Source: a virus. From it: a stretch of DNA of 54,753 nucleotides. Within the stretch, counting starts at the first letter, position 1. Each line of letters starts with the position of its first letter. The notes beneath the pieces were generated by a model, which had not been told where the DNA came from, searched no databases, and saw only the letters and a program-made list of their open reading frames with translations. The stretch covers positions 1 to 54,753 of IMG/VR virus record IMGVR_UViG_3300032086_001581; one strand, 5' to 3'. The position numbers were made by a program, and so were the translations under genes. Shown here piece by piece: positions 18,036 through 26,569 of this stretch.

Positions 18036-18693
18036 AACTTGGGACGAAGTAGAGCATTATATAGATAATAGTTACCTATATATACCACCTAGTTACTTTG
18101 AAAGGGCAGTCATGGATAGACGTTATCCGCGTGATGCTTTTAGCAAAGGACAATTGGCTAGTAAGAGTTGGCTGTTGCAAGAATTAAGTAGTATAAAACA
18201 ACTGCCGGAAAATATGACTATTGCTATTTTAGGTTGTTGGATAGGAACACTAGTAGAGCCTTTATTAATTTCTACAATACCAATAGAACGTATATATGGA
18301 TTAGACATAGATGCACAAAGTATAGAACTTGCAGAAAAGTTTAATCAAAAACATGTAGCAAACGATTGGAAATTTAAAGGTGTGGTTGCTGATGTAAGTA
18401 TTATAGATACTAATCATATGGAGTTTGAAACAGGCGGAGAACTTATTAAAGTATCTCCGGATTGTATTATTAATACAAGTTGTGAACACATGGATACTGA
18501 ATGGTTTGAATCTGCAGGTAGCGAACAACTAATTGTTATGCAAACAAATGATTCAGAAGAATTTGACGGGCATATAAACGTATGTTATACTGCTGAAGAA
18601 ATGCAAGAAAAATATCCGTTGACAACAACATTTTTTGTTGGCAGTTTAAAAACACCAAGTTATACAAGACACATGCAGATAGGATACAAATAA
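18022..18693 (+). CDS. Class I SAM-dependent methyltransferase
   Basis: A 223-residue protein with a clear Rossmann-type motif I, IAILGCWIGTLVEPLL (66-81), followed by IYGLDIDAQSIELAEKF with the acidic residues that bind the SAM ribose, then DCIINTSCEHMD as the motif IV/post-motif region. The first Gly-rich loop has a Cys-Trp in place of the usual Gly-Xxx, so binding may be tuned. It overlaps the repeat protein by 14 bases. The Ser-Cys-Glu-His-Met segment resembles that of small-molecule methyltransferases rather than DNA methylases (no DPPY motif). Substrate unknown; a sugar or its precursor is inferred from context. Confidence 0.7.
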   Translation: MIDLKTWDEVEHYIDNSYLYIPPSYFERAVMDRRYPRDAFSKGQLASKSWLLQELSSIKQLPENMTIAILGCWIGTLVEPLLISTIPIERIYGLDIDAQSIELAEKFNQKHVANDWKFKGVVADVSIIDTNHMEFETGGELIKVSPDCIINTSCEHMDTEWFESAGSEQLIVMQTNDSEEFDGHINVCYTAEEMQEKYPLTTTFFVGSLKTPSYTRHMQIGYK

Positions 18694-19241
18694 TGAAAAC
18701 AAAAGTGATAAACTTTTATGGTGGCCCTAATTCAGGCAAGAGTACTAAAGCCGCAGGACTATATTATCAAATGAATATGGCTGGCTTTAGTGTAGAACTA
18801 AACAACGAGTTTGCAAAAGAGTGTGTATGGGAAGATAACGTACCTATGTTAAAGGATCAACTATTTATGTTAGCACACCAGCATAGAAAAATACTTAGAC
18901 TTGTAGGAAAAGTAGATTACGTTATTACAGATTCGCCTGTAATGTTGAGTGGTATATACAGAGAGTTATACAATGGGCCATTATATAGCGATTTAATTGA
19001 CAAACTTGCCAGAGAGTGTTATGACAAATACGATAACATTAACTTTATGTTAGATAGACCTAAGTTTTTTAATCAAACAGGTAGAGCTCAAAACCAGGAA
19101 CAAAGTATTAATATAGATAATGCTATACTAGAAATGTTTAAAAATGAAAATTTACCATTTTTTTACTTGAAAGATTTAACTGATAATGCTGTAGACGTTG
19201 CATTTAACTATGTACAAGAAAGAGCAAAAAGAGGAAAATGA
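18693..19241 (+). CDS. P-loop kinase/NTPase
   Basis: The 182-residue protein opens with a Walker A loop, NFYGGPNSGKSTKAAG (8-23), and has VDYVITDSPVMLSG as a Walker B-like strand with Asp. DRPKFFNQTGRAQNQEQS may act as a lid. It resembles small AAA/NadR-like nucleotide or nucleoside kinases of phages. It lacks the APS-kinase signature, so it is probably not the source of PAPS for the sulfotransferases. Translationally coupled to both neighbours (TAATG and ATGA). Confidence 0.6.
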   Translation: MKTKVINFYGGPNSGKSTKAAGLYYQMNMAGFSVELNNEFAKECVWEDNVPMLKDQLFMLAHQHRKILRLVGKVDYVITDSPVMLSGIYRELYNGPLYSDLIDKLARECYDKYDNINFMLDRPKFFNQTGRAQNQEQSINIDNAILEMFKNENLPFFYLKDLTDNAVDVAFNYVQERAKRGK

Positions 19242-20092
19242 AAAAATTAGTTGTTTGCGGCTGTAGTTGGAGCAGTAGAGATAGACATCAACCAGGTGTT
19301 GAGTTTGGACAACTTATTGCAGATCATTACAGTTGGAACTATGTAAATACCGCAGTTGTAAGTGCTAGTAATTTTATAATAAGACTACAAATACAACATG
19401 CAATAGAAAATGAAAGTCCAGATTTGTTTATTATAAATTGGACTAACCCAGCAAGGATAGAATGGAACTTTGCCGGCAAGGAATACAATCCTTTACAAGG
19501 ATTAAAACAGGTAAGTTATACAACTAGCACACAATCTCCTGACGATGAGCTTCATCCTGCTGGAGAATTAGTAGATCCTACAATAGCATTTAACACATTC
19601 CAGAGTTTATTTTGCGAGGATTTACAACTTAGTTTTACAGAAGTTTGTGAAACTTATCCTGTAATGGCTAGTACTTGTACAGAACAAAATTGGAATGCAT
19701 TACGTCATTACTATACTAATTTATACGATACTGCATTAGAGTGCCACAAGCAAATATACATTATGCAAAGTGCTATACAGGAACTACAAAGGCACAATAT
19801 ACCTTTTTTAATGAGTCCTAATACATTAGACTTTTTACATGATTTACAAACATTACGTGGAGAAACAGACCCGCAAAAAATATTAAAAGATAGTTACTAT
19901 CCGTTATGGGATATGATACCTGAGGAAAGCAAAATTGATGGTGTTGCAAGTATGTTATCAGAAGTTGATAGCAAATTGTATGATACTTATGATAAAAATC
20001 CAGGACGATTTCTTAGTAGCCACATATCCCCACTTGCCCACAAGGCTTATGCTGAAAGATTAATACCCAGTATTAATAATTTGATTGTATAA
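19238..20092 (+). CDS. SGNH-hydrolase-like protein, copy 3
   Basis: A 284-residue protein starting MKKLVVCGCSWSSRD, where GCSWS corresponds to the GDS nucleophile block, followed by ASNFIIRLQIQHAIE (Asn of block III) and LFIINWTNPARIEWNF. Near the end SSHISPLAHKAYAERL gives a catalytic-type His in the H-x-S context. It is clearly a paralogue of copy 4 at 21197: same start, same NWT motif and same ending. It ends convergently with the antisense gene at 20060, overlapping by 33 bases. Confidence 0.55.
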   Translation: MKKLVVCGCSWSSRDRHQPGVEFGQLIADHYSWNYVNTAVVSASNFIIRLQIQHAIENESPDLFIINWTNPARIEWNFAGKEYNPLQGLKQVSYTTSTQSPDDELHPAGELVDPTIAFNTFQSLFCEDLQLSFTEVCETYPVMASTCTEQNWNALRHYYTNLYDTALECHKQIYIMQSAIQELQRHNIPFLMSPNTLDFLHDLQTLRGETDPQKILKDSYYPLWDMIPEESKIDGVASMLSEVDSKLYDTYDKNPGRFLSSHISPLAHKAYAERLIPSINNLIV

Positions 20093-21172
20093 ACCTATAG
20101 AGTGTTCTCTAGGTAATTTTACTAAATGGTTTCTATTGTGTAATAAAACATCGTTCATGTCTCGTAGCATATCTATTAAATTATTATGGGTTAAGTAAGT
20201 TAATTCCGTAACAATATCTATAATTTTATCTGTACGTTTTACAAAATCTATTTCTAAATCATAACTTTCGTCCCACCATTTACTAAAGGTTTTGAATCCT
20301 AACTCATGTAGATGTTTTAAACTTCCTGGCATTCCGTTTACAATAAAAGGTTGTAAACAAGCAATAGGTTTAAGTGTTTTTTCATTTATAAACATGTGAT
20401 GTTTATTATAATGGAACAAACTTTCATTAACTACTTGTACATAACTTAGTTGTTGTAAGTCCCAACCCATTATACTTACTAAATTTGGTACATCTAAGTC
20501 TAAACTAAGATCATATTCCATTGGTAGCATAGGCATAAGCTCTGGATAATCCTGTGTGTAAAAATCTATATCATCCTGGTCAGGCATTCCTAAAGTACAT
20601 AAAACATCTGGATCATCTTTAAATGCATCAACAAATTTAAACCTATTTTCATCAGGACGTCTGTTAAAACTAGATACTTTATACTCACGTTGTGCAAAAG
20701 ATTGTGTTTTTTCAAACACCATAACATCACTATTTTCTGCAATAGGATGTAAACATGCTCTACCTACCTCAACAATAAATCTGTTAAAATATAAATCTAA
20801 ATCGTGACTATTATATGGATTACCGTCTACATATATGTAGGGTTTTTGTATGTTATACTTGCTTAAAGTGTTGTCTATTATGCTTTTATACTGGTCATAC
20901 TCATGCTGTATGCTGTTGTTTCTGCTCTCAAAAGTGTAATCAAAGAGCAGGAAACACTTGTCATTTTGTATGTCTTGTACAACTTTATCGCTTATATCAA
21001 ACACATACTCTGCGTCTAACATAGCAGTTAGTATTAAATGGTATATGTACTTGCCCTCTATCATTATTGTGTCTGTAGAGGTAAAGTAATCAGTATTACC
21101 AAAACACCTGGAAAGGTTGTCTTCCATAGTGAATTTGTTATGCTGGTCATAACCAATATAAATTTTGTCCAT
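20060..21172 (-). CDS. GT10-like glycosyltransferase family protein, copy 1
   Basis: A 370-residue protein on the opposite strand, set between two paralogous SGNH genes. The C-terminal half has HHMFINEKTLKPIACLQP, then FIVNGMPGSLKHLHELGF and KTFSKWWDESYD, a layout recalling the donor-binding region of GT10 fucosyltransferases (VTEKxxxA ... PI.xG). The upstream SSFNRRPDENRFKFVDAF corresponds to a conserved RxxR-type segment in the same family. A paralogue lies at 25430. The N-terminal half is unrecognised. The orientation gives it independent transcription; no promoter of the TTGACA type is seen in its 25-base upstream gap. Assignment is tentative. Confidence 0.45.
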   Translation of the reverse strand: MDKIYIGYDQHNKFTMEDNLSRCFGNTDYFTSTDTIMIEGKYIYHLILTAMLDAEYVFDISDKVVQDIQNDKCFLLFDYTFESRNNSIQHEYDQYKSIIDNTLSKYNIQKPYIYVDGNPYNSHDLDLYFNRFIVEVGRACLHPIAENSDVMVFEKTQSFAQREYKVSSFNRRPDENRFKFVDAFKDDPDVLCTLGMPDQDDIDFYTQDYPELMPMLPMEYDLSLDLDVPNLVSIMGWDLQQLSYVQVVNESLFHYNKHHMFINEKTLKPIACLQPFIVNGMPGSLKHLHELGFKTFSKWWDESYDLEIDFVKRTDKIIDIVTELTYLTHNNLIDMLRDMNDVLLHNRNHLVKLPREHSIGLYNQIINTGY

Positions 21173-21196
21173 ATCTATATTTAAGTAAATAGTAGT

Positions 21197-22054
21197 ATGA
21201 AATTAGTAGTTTGCGGTTGCAGTTGGAGTAGTAGAGATCATGCATATCCTGATACAGAATATGGTTATTTTATCTCTAACGAACTAGGCTGGGACTATCA
21301 AAACATTGCACGAGTAGGCGGAAGTAATTTTAATATTAGGTTACAAATAGACTATGCAATCAAAAATTTAAATCCTGACTTTATAGTTGTTAATTGGACC
21401 ACACCAGACAGATTTGACTGGAATCATCGTGGTAATTTATACGAAATAGAGAAAGGGTTAAAGCAATCAGACTATAATGTAGATAAGTTTTTTACTAACG
21501 AGTGGAATCACCCTTGTTATCCTGATGTAGAGCCTACTATAATGCATCAAAGTATGACTGGATTAGTTACATATGATGACTTCTCTAGAACATATGAAGA
21601 AGCCTGTGTTTGGTGGGACAATTTACCTGCTCATATGAATAAAGCACAATGGGAAAGTATGAAAACTTTCTATATAAATTTATATGATACAGATTTAGAG
21701 GCACACAAACAATACTACATGATGGAAAGTGCTGTAAATCAAATGCAAAGAGCAAATGTACCGTTCTTATTTTGTCCAAATACTTTTAACTGGAAACAAA
21801 ACATACAAGAACGATATAAACTAACAGATGAACAAAAAGAACAATACTATATAGACGGTTTAACTTACGATTTTGTACCTGAAAAAAACCTGCAACTATA
21901 TACAGGTATTGCAGATGCTTTGGCATGGGATTACGAAACTATGGAAGACCCAATAGGCAATCCTACACATAACCATTGTCATCATTTAAGTGCTAATGCA
22001 CATAAAAGGTGGGCTACTGAGATTGCTATTCCTAAAATTAAGCAAATTCTTTAA
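21197..22054 (+). CDS. SGNH-hydrolase-like protein, copy 4
   Basis: A 285-residue paralogue of the protein at 19238. It begins MKLVVCGCSWSSRDH, then VGGSNFNIRLQIDYAI (block III Gly-x-Asn) and FIVVNWTTPDRFDWNH. The C terminus CHHLSANAHKRWATEI supplies the catalytic-type His. The pair appears to be an old duplication with the GT10-like gene inserted between them. It ends convergently with the SWIM-type gene at 22038 (17-base overlap), closing the accessory cluster. Confidence 0.55.
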   Translation: MKLVVCGCSWSSRDHAYPDTEYGYFISNELGWDYQNIARVGGSNFNIRLQIDYAIKNLNPDFIVVNWTTPDRFDWNHRGNLYEIEKGLKQSDYNVDKFFTNEWNHPCYPDVEPTIMHQSMTGLVTYDDFSRTYEEACVWWDNLPAHMNKAQWESMKTFYINLYDTDLEAHKQYYMMESAVNQMQRANVPFLFCPNTFNWKQNIQERYKLTDEQKEQYYIDGLTYDFVPEKNLQLYTGIADALAWDYETMEDPIGNPTHNHCHHLSANAHKRWATEIAIPKIKQIL

Positions 22055-22343
22055 GGTGTTTACAATTACCTCTAAAGGTATATCCAGGGCAACTACATTT
22101 ACCATCTTCAATAGTATACGTTTTACCATTTGATCCTTTAACTACTTTTACATCAGGAGCAAGTTCTTCAGGCCTTTCGCCTATCTTAGTAAACTTACGT
22201 CTTGCTTTGCTGAATTGTTTTATTGGATTTTTAAATACTTTATCATTATGCTGAACAAGTTGTCCCGCACTATTAACATGATATACACCATTGGTAACGT
22301 TGTATTTGCCCCAATCAGTTATTTCTTGTAGTATCTCAATCAT
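22038..22343 (-). CDS. SWIM zinc-finger-like protein
   Basis: A 101-residue protein whose C terminus is GKCSCPGYTFRGNCKHLKEF: C-x-C then C-x-H, the CxCxnCxH pattern of SWIM zinc fingers, which bind DNA or proteins. The preceding sequence is basic (SKARRKFTKIG). RBS AGGAG precedes the ATG at 22343, and a strong TTGACA/TATAAT promoter lies directly upstream. The role is probably nucleic-acid binding early in infection; the target is unknown. Confidence 0.65.
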   Translation of the reverse strand: MIEILQEITDWGKYNVTNGVYHVNSAGQLVQHNDKVFKNPIKQFSKARRKFTKIGERPEELAPDVKVVKGSNGKTYTIEDGKCSCPGYTFRGNCKHLKEFA

Positions 22344-22368
22344 ATGTTACTCCTAACATTTACTATAT

Positions 22369-22396
22369 ATTATAGCAAATTTTTATGAATTGTCAA
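22369..22396 (-). promoter_or_regulatory. Sigma70-like promoter (TTGACA-N16-TATAAT)
   Basis: On the - strand TTGACA (22391-22396) and TATAAT (22369-22374) are separated by 16 bases, with TGC before the -10. It drives the SWIM-type gene. Confidence 0.85.
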
Positions 22397-22726
22397 CTAA
22401 TCTTCTGTGAAATACTTGTTAAGTAAAGAGTTTGCTTGGCTTGTAATCTTATTATGTATTATATCTAACTCTACTATTATTTCTATTTCTTCGACTACTC
22501 TGTCTATATCTTTCTTTTTTAATAGCCAATTTAAATCATCAATAATTATATCGTTTTCTATATTTGTAATTTCAGCCTGTGTGTCGTCATCATATTTTAA
22601 TGTCACTAGGCTAACAAACTCAGCAGGAATTTCCTGAGTAAATATCTCACTCAGGAAATTATTAATTTTTTTAGATCTATTTTTAGAACGCCCGAGTACA
22701 ATGATTCGAGCAGGACCTTTGGACAT
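22397..22726 (-). CDS. Conserved-looking phage protein, unknown function
   Basis: A 109-residue protein starting MSKGPARIIVLGRSKNR. A basic N terminus (RSKNRSKK) is followed by an acidic body with likely alternating strands and helices (YDDDTQAEITNIENDIII, DDLNWLLKKKDIDRVVEEI). No recognised domain. The stop lies at the -35 element of the downstream promoter, so it ends the upstream transcription unit that begins with the genes at 23315-23626. Function cannot be assigned. Confidence 0.65.
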   Translation of the reverse strand: MSKGPARIIVLGRSKNRSKKINNFLSEIFTQEIPAEFVSLVTLKYDDDTQAEITNIENDIIIDDLNWLLKKKDIDRVVEEIEIIVELDIIHNKITSQANSLLNKYFTED

Positions 22727-22731
22727 TACTA

Positions 22732-23313
22732 CTATACTTTAGGTGGTCTGCCTGGTCCTTTTTTAGGTGCTAGGCTAGGGTCTAAATCATATGCCGCTTG
22801 TCTTTTTGCTTTGGCATCTTCCATCATTGCTTTTGCATCACCTTCAATAAGTTCTGCTTGAGCTAGTAATCCTTCTGCTTTACTGTTTACTGATGATTCA
22901 TCAATTTGCTGTTCCATTAACGTATCAGGATTTACTTCCGTGTTCAATGGAGGATTGGTTCCTTGGTCTAACTTTTTAATTTCCTTATTTACATCTGCTA
23001 AAGCAATTTTATCAGTAGGCGTAGGTGTTAAAAATACTAAACTGCTTGAAACTTTAATTAGTTTTTTACTAAAGTGTAGATCATTAAGTACATTTGAGCC
23101 ATCTGGAAATTGTCTTCTGCTTAAAACTTCTGAAATCTCATTAGACTCCTGTGCTTCTAAACTTTGTACAATATTCATTAGCTCGTCATGTTTTTGATCC
23201 TCTAATGATGTTGTTTCTACAATTAAGCAATTTTCAGGTTCGTTAGGTACTTCTCTGAAAACCACAACACATGGTTTTTCACCATATTTACCGACATGTT
23301 TTAATACTGCCAT
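22732..23313 (-). CDS. Unknown phage protein with Pro/Lys-rich tail
   Basis: I set the start at ATG 23313 because a GGAGAA ribosome site sits just upstream, overlapping the end of the previous gene; the longer frame from 23379 would add a Lys/Gln-rich stretch that is a shadow of that gene. The 193-residue product begins MAVLKHVGKYGEKPCVVVF with a beta-rich domain and a coiled Ala-rich helix (EGLLAQAELIEGDAKAMM) near residues 150-175. It ends PSLAPKKGPGRPPKV, which contains an AT-hook-like GRPPK core. Function unknown; the tail hints at DNA contact. Confidence 0.65.
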   Translation of the reverse strand: MAVLKHVGKYGEKPCVVVFREVPNEPENCLIVETTSLEDQKHDELMNIVQSLEAQESNEISEVLSRRQFPDGSNVLNDLHFSKKLIKVSSSLVFLTPTPTDKIALADVNKEIKKLDQGTNPPLNTEVNPDTLMEQQIDESSVNSKAEGLLAQAELIEGDAKAMMEDAKAKRQAAYDLDPSLAPKKGPGRPPKV

Positions 23314-23314
23314 G

Positions 23315-23626
23315 TTATTCTCCTTCTGGAGCCTCTGCTGGTTCTTCTGCTTCTGCTTCTGCTTCTTCGTTAGCCGCATTTTGCTCTGCTACAAAGTTTA
23401 AGAATGTAGTAAGTTTGTCAAAAACTGTTCCTACTTGCGTAAGCTCATTACCTCTAAAGGCGCCTCTTTGTGAAGCCAAGTCTACAATTTGTGCTAGTAA
23501 CTGTAGATCTTGTAAGCCAATGCTTTCAGGTACGTCAGACCCTTGAGCCTCTGCTGGTGCTTCGGTTTCTGCAGATGCAACTTCTTCGTTTACTGCTTCT
23601 GCTTCTGTTTTCTTGTTATCAGCCAT
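23315..23626 (-). CDS. Acidic Ala/Glu-rich phage protein
   Basis: A 103-residue protein with Glu/Ala-rich low-complexity tails on both sides (residues 5-32 and about 86-103) and one ordered helical segment, GLQDLQLLAQIVDLASQR, between them. The tails look disordered. RBS GGAGAA precedes ATG 23626. It is the first gene of a short unit with the one at 22732. Function unknown; a structural or assembly accessory is possible. Confidence 0.65.
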   Translation of the reverse strand: MADNKKTEAEAVNEEVASAETEAPAEAQGSDVPESIGLQDLQLLAQIVDLASQRGAFRGNELTQVGTVFDKLTTFLNFVAEQNAANEEAEAEAEEPAEAPEGE

Positions 23627-23701
23627 TTATTTTCTCCAATAAATTAATTTTTCTATACCACTATTTAACACTATACTTAATGTTTAGGTAATAAAAATGG
23701 T

Positions 23702-24040
23702 CTATTTTGTTACTTTATCTATACCATAAATTGTATTATAGTAATGATAAAAGTTTTCCTTGTCTATGGGACTTGCAAAATACACATATATAGTTTTATA
23801 CCCAAAAACATCTTCTATATCATAATAAACAAGATCCTCAGGTATTGTTTTAATGTATTCAAGTACATTTCCTAGTAACGAATCTTCACTAGATACTCTA
23901 TAATCGTCAGAATTCCTAGCAACTTTTTTATCCTTTTCTATTTCAACTTTGACTTTATTACGCAACATGGTAACAAATACCTCGTTACCATGTAAATTTT
24001 GCCAATCTTCTTTTGTAAGAACAGTTGTATAATTAATCAT
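23702..24040 (-). CDS. Unknown phage protein coupled to the metallopeptidase/VWA gene
   Basis: The start at ATG 24040 overlaps the end of the VWA gene by 8 bases. The 112-residue protein starts MINYTTVLTKEDWQNLHG, is mixed alpha/beta and rich in Tyr near its end (YVYFASPIDKENFYHYY). No motif is recognised. Translational coupling suggests it works with the metallopeptidase/VWA protein, which is inference only. Confidence 0.6.
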   Translation of the reverse strand: MINYTTVLTKEDWQNLHGNEVFVTMLRNKVKVEIEKDKKVARNSDDYRVSSEDSLLGNVLEYIKTIPEDLVYYDIEDVFGYKTIYVYFASPIDKENFYHYYNTIYGIDKVTK

Positions 24041-25355
24041 CTTCTCTAGTATAAGGTACTGTAATACCAAAAGGTGCTACTGGACTCTTACCGCCATAGC
24101 CTGAACCATGTACAATAAACAAAGTGTCACAATAGTTTTCGTCACCCCAACTACCCCATGGATAACCGTCAGTAAACATAATATGTTTTTTAGGAACAAT
24201 ACCTGCTTCTTTCATGTAATCAAAAACACAATCGAACTCAGTACCGCCGCCACCTTGGATATCATATTCTAAAAATTCTTCCATATTGTGAGGTGTAAAT
24301 GTTACAGGGTTATGTACTTCAGTATCAAAGCAGAATAAATGTATTCTAAAGTCAGTATACTGATCCATAATACCTTTAACTTCTGATAAAAAGTCTCTTA
24401 ACATTACATCATGTATAGAACCTGATACGTCCATGGATATTGCAACATCTATTGTAGTTTCTCTGTCCATTCCTGGCAAGTAGAAACCCTCGTTAAGTCC
24501 TTTTCTGCTAGGTGTCTGATAAGTATAATCACTCTTTATAACACTCTGAATTTGCATAGCAATTAATTGTCTCCAATCAAGTTGCGGATTTAACAGTTTG
24601 TCAAGAACTCTTTTAACACCACCTGGTAAATTACCAGCACCAGCCGCCTTGGCGGCCTGCATAGTAGCATTTTTAAACTCTTGTGAAATCTGCTCTTTTT
24701 CTTCAGCAGTATATTTTGCAGGACCTTTTTCGTCACCACCTTCAGAATTTGCTTCTCCGCCTTCTCCAGTTGCTCCCTTGTCGTCTCCTTCTCCTCTGTC
24801 TAAATGCACATCAAAGGATTCAACATCAATAACCCTGCCTTCTTCTTTTGCTTGTTGGAATAGATCATCATAAATTTCTTCAGATACCATACCTCTATAT
24901 TTCCAGTCAAAACAAATTTGTACTAATTTAATCTCCTCTCCAATTTTAGCATCAATTAAATCAGCATTAATAACATAGTCGTTTGCAATATTCCATAAAC
25001 GTGGATCTCTGTCGCCTCGTCTAGTTGCATCAAAGTGATCATACACACAATGCAATACTTCATGACCAATACCAAATACAATTTCGCCATCGCTCATTGC
25101 CGCAACAAAGTTCCTGTTATAGTAAAAGTATCTGCCGTCAGTTGCAAGTGTAGGACACCATTCTGTAGCATCTTTAAATCTAAGTCTAGTAGCCAAGTTA
25201 CCAAAGAAAGGAGCAGAAATTAACATTTCTATCCTTGCCTTAATAAGTTTATCTTCTATTTCTGTAGATGTAAGCGAAGTTTCAGGTATTTCTGTTAGAG
25301 CTTTAGCAACTCTATCTTGTGGTCTTTCTGTCTTTGCACTTTTTGTATCTGACAT
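24033..25355 (-). CDS. DUF2201-type metallopeptidase with VWA-like domain
   Basis: The 440-residue protein has a zinc-protease signature, HEVLH (H98-H102), in GIGHEVLHCVYDH, with D126 in a plausible third position. A Gly/Glu-rich linker (about 185-215) follows, then a VWA domain with a MIDAS, DVSGSI (D309, S311, S313), and later IMFTDGYPWG. This DUF2201 N-terminal plus VWA-like layout is known in bacteria and phages paired with MoxR ATPases, as here (26661). Such pairs act as chaperone-like machines that load metals or remodel complexes. RBS AGGAG precedes ATG 25355, with a strong promoter upstream. Confidence 0.85.
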   Translation of the reverse strand: MSDTKSAKTERPQDRVAKALTEIPETSLTSTEIEDKLIKARIEMLISAPFFGNLATRLRFKDATEWCPTLATDGRYFYYNRNFVAAMSDGEIVFGIGHEVLHCVYDHFDATRRGDRDPRLWNIANDYVINADLIDAKIGEEIKLVQICFDWKYRGMVSEEIYDDLFQQAKEEGRVIDVESFDVHLDRGEGDDKGATGEGGEANSEGGDEKGPAKYTAEEKEQISQEFKNATMQAAKAAGAGNLPGGVKRVLDKLLNPQLDWRQLIAMQIQSVIKSDYTYQTPSRKGLNEGFYLPGMDRETTIDVAISMDVSGSIHDVMLRDFLSEVKGIMDQYTDFRIHLFCFDTEVHNPVTFTPHNMEEFLEYDIQGGGGTEFDCVFDYMKEAGIVPKKHIMFTDGYPWGSWGDENYCDTLFIVHGSGYGGKSPVAPFGITVPYTREDD

Positions 25356-25383
25356 TAGTTACTCCTTAATTAACTATACCATT

Positions 25384-25411
25384 ATTATAGCAAAAAAGTG
25401 TTATTTGTCAA
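25384..25411 (-). promoter_or_regulatory. Sigma70-like promoter (TTGACA-N16-TATAAT)
   Basis: TTGACA at 25406-25411 and TATAAT at 25384-25389 on the - strand, 16-base spacer, TGC before the -10. It drives the metallopeptidase/VWA gene. Confidence 0.85.
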
Positions 25412-25429
25412 GTGTATAATGTATGATTT

Positions 25430-26425
25430 TTAGATTAAATTATGTAATTTTTCCTTATTTTGCCTTGCAACATCAAATAATTGATTGTAATTATGCTCTA
25501 ATCTTGGCATAATACTATGTAGTAATTTATCCAGATCTTTTTCTTGTTTAAGATCATTTAGAACAGATATAATCCACTCTATTCTATCTTCGTGAGCTGG
25601 CATATTATATCCTGTACCAAACATATCATCAAAAGTGTCAAATCCCCAATCTTTTAATTGGGCATAAATGTTATTATCTCCTAAGATTAAAAACGGCCTT
25701 CGACCTATAATAGGTTTTAGTGTTTTTTCTGTTACAAATACATCTGTATATGTTGTAGTTTCTGTTACCACATTAAGGAAATGACTGTTCCAATTATGAG
25801 GGTGTCCTAAGGTATTAATATCGTTAGTAATTCCTACGTCTCCGCCTACTGCTTTATCACCCTCAGGATTACTTAGATCTGTTGATAATCTAATTACGGA
25901 ATCTCCTCCTAAACTGACATAACCCCAATCCATAAGATTATGATGTTTAAGTTGATTTACTAATTCTATTCTATGACGATGAGGTTTCCTGTTAAGGCAC
26001 ATATAAGTCTTTATAGGAAATTTAAGTTCATATGGATCGAATGTTTGATATTGCTCTATGTTTTCTATAACAAAGTCTACCCACCAACTAAAAAAATGTG
26101 TACCTCGTTGATTGCCTATATATGTTGTATTGCACTCTTTTAATGCATTATGGACGTTCTCATATCTATCATAAATTAAAGATTGAGGTAATGCATTATT
26201 CCAATCAGGACCACTATAGCAAAAAACACGGCTGTTTTTTTCTTTCGCTATATGTATAAGATTTTTTAAATCGCCGTCTAGATTTACCCAAGTTGAATCA
26301 ATAAAAATATCATCGTCTTTCATTTGATTATAAATGATATTCTTTATTTTAGTGTCATGAATACCTATAATGTTGCCTGGCTCAGCACACTCTGTATCGA
26401 ATCCTTTATTATATATTAACGGCAT
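25430..26425 (-). CDS. GT10-like glycosyltransferase family protein, copy 2
   Basis: A 331-residue paralogue of the protein at 20060. It has KTYMCLNRKPHRHRIELV (conserved Arg-rich motif), then VFVTEKTLKPIIGRRP, FLILGDNNIYAQLKDWGF and DTFDDMFGTGYN. TEKTLKPI ... PFLILG parallels the GT10 donor site. The N-terminal half includes YSGPDWNNALP. It sits between the MoxR and VWA genes, after a noncoding segment. A TATAAATA box lies 8 bases before the ATG, too close for a normal leader. The substrate is unknown. Confidence 0.45.
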   Translation of the reverse strand: MPLIYNKGFDTECAEPGNIIGIHDTKIKNIIYNQMKDDDIFIDSTWVNLDGDLKNLIHIAKEKNSRVFCYSGPDWNNALPQSLIYDRYENVHNALKECNTTYIGNQRGTHFFSWWVDFVIENIEQYQTFDPYELKFPIKTYMCLNRKPHRHRIELVNQLKHHNLMDWGYVSLGGDSVIRLSTDLSNPEGDKAVGGDVGITNDINTLGHPHNWNSHFLNVVTETTTYTDVFVTEKTLKPIIGRRPFLILGDNNIYAQLKDWGFDTFDDMFGTGYNMPAHEDRIEWIISVLNDLKQEKDLDKLLHSIMPRLEHNYNQLFDVARQNKEKLHNLI

Positions 26426-26446
26426 ATTGTAATATTTATAATTATT

Positions 26447-26566
26447 AGTTAAAAGAAAATCCGCTTTCTAGGACATACTATACTAACGGATCTTTCAACT
26501 AGGCTTTCGCCATATTGTAGTAACATCTGGCCCTACTGTTTTCAGGCACTCTACTACACGGTTCAA
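26447..26566 (-). ncRNA. Candidate structured noncoding RNA
   Basis: A gene-free stretch after the MoxR terminator with several potential stems on the - strand. TGTAGTA pairs with TACTACA (26514-26556 region). GGC-GAAA-GCC carries a GNRA tetraloop near 26503-26512. GAAAGATCCG can pair with CGGATTTTC with one bulge (about 26454-26494), followed by a T-rich run (TTTTCTTTT) that could end transcription. The tetraloop is GAAA only on this strand, which favours - strand RNA. No promoter of the common type is seen inside. This is a fold by eye, not a known family. Confidence 0.3.
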
Positions 26567-26569
26567 TAA

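Noticed and set aside
18693-19241. Possible APS kinase for the sulfotransferases
   Set aside because: The Walker A loop is GGPNSGKST rather than GLSGAGKS and no PAPS-kinase signatures follow; treated as a generic P-loop kinase.
26433-26440. Perfect TATAAATA 8 bases before the GT10-like gene at 26425
   Set aside because: Transcription would begin at or within the start codon, leaving no ribosome site. In AT-rich DNA this match is expected by chance, so I did not list it as a promoter.
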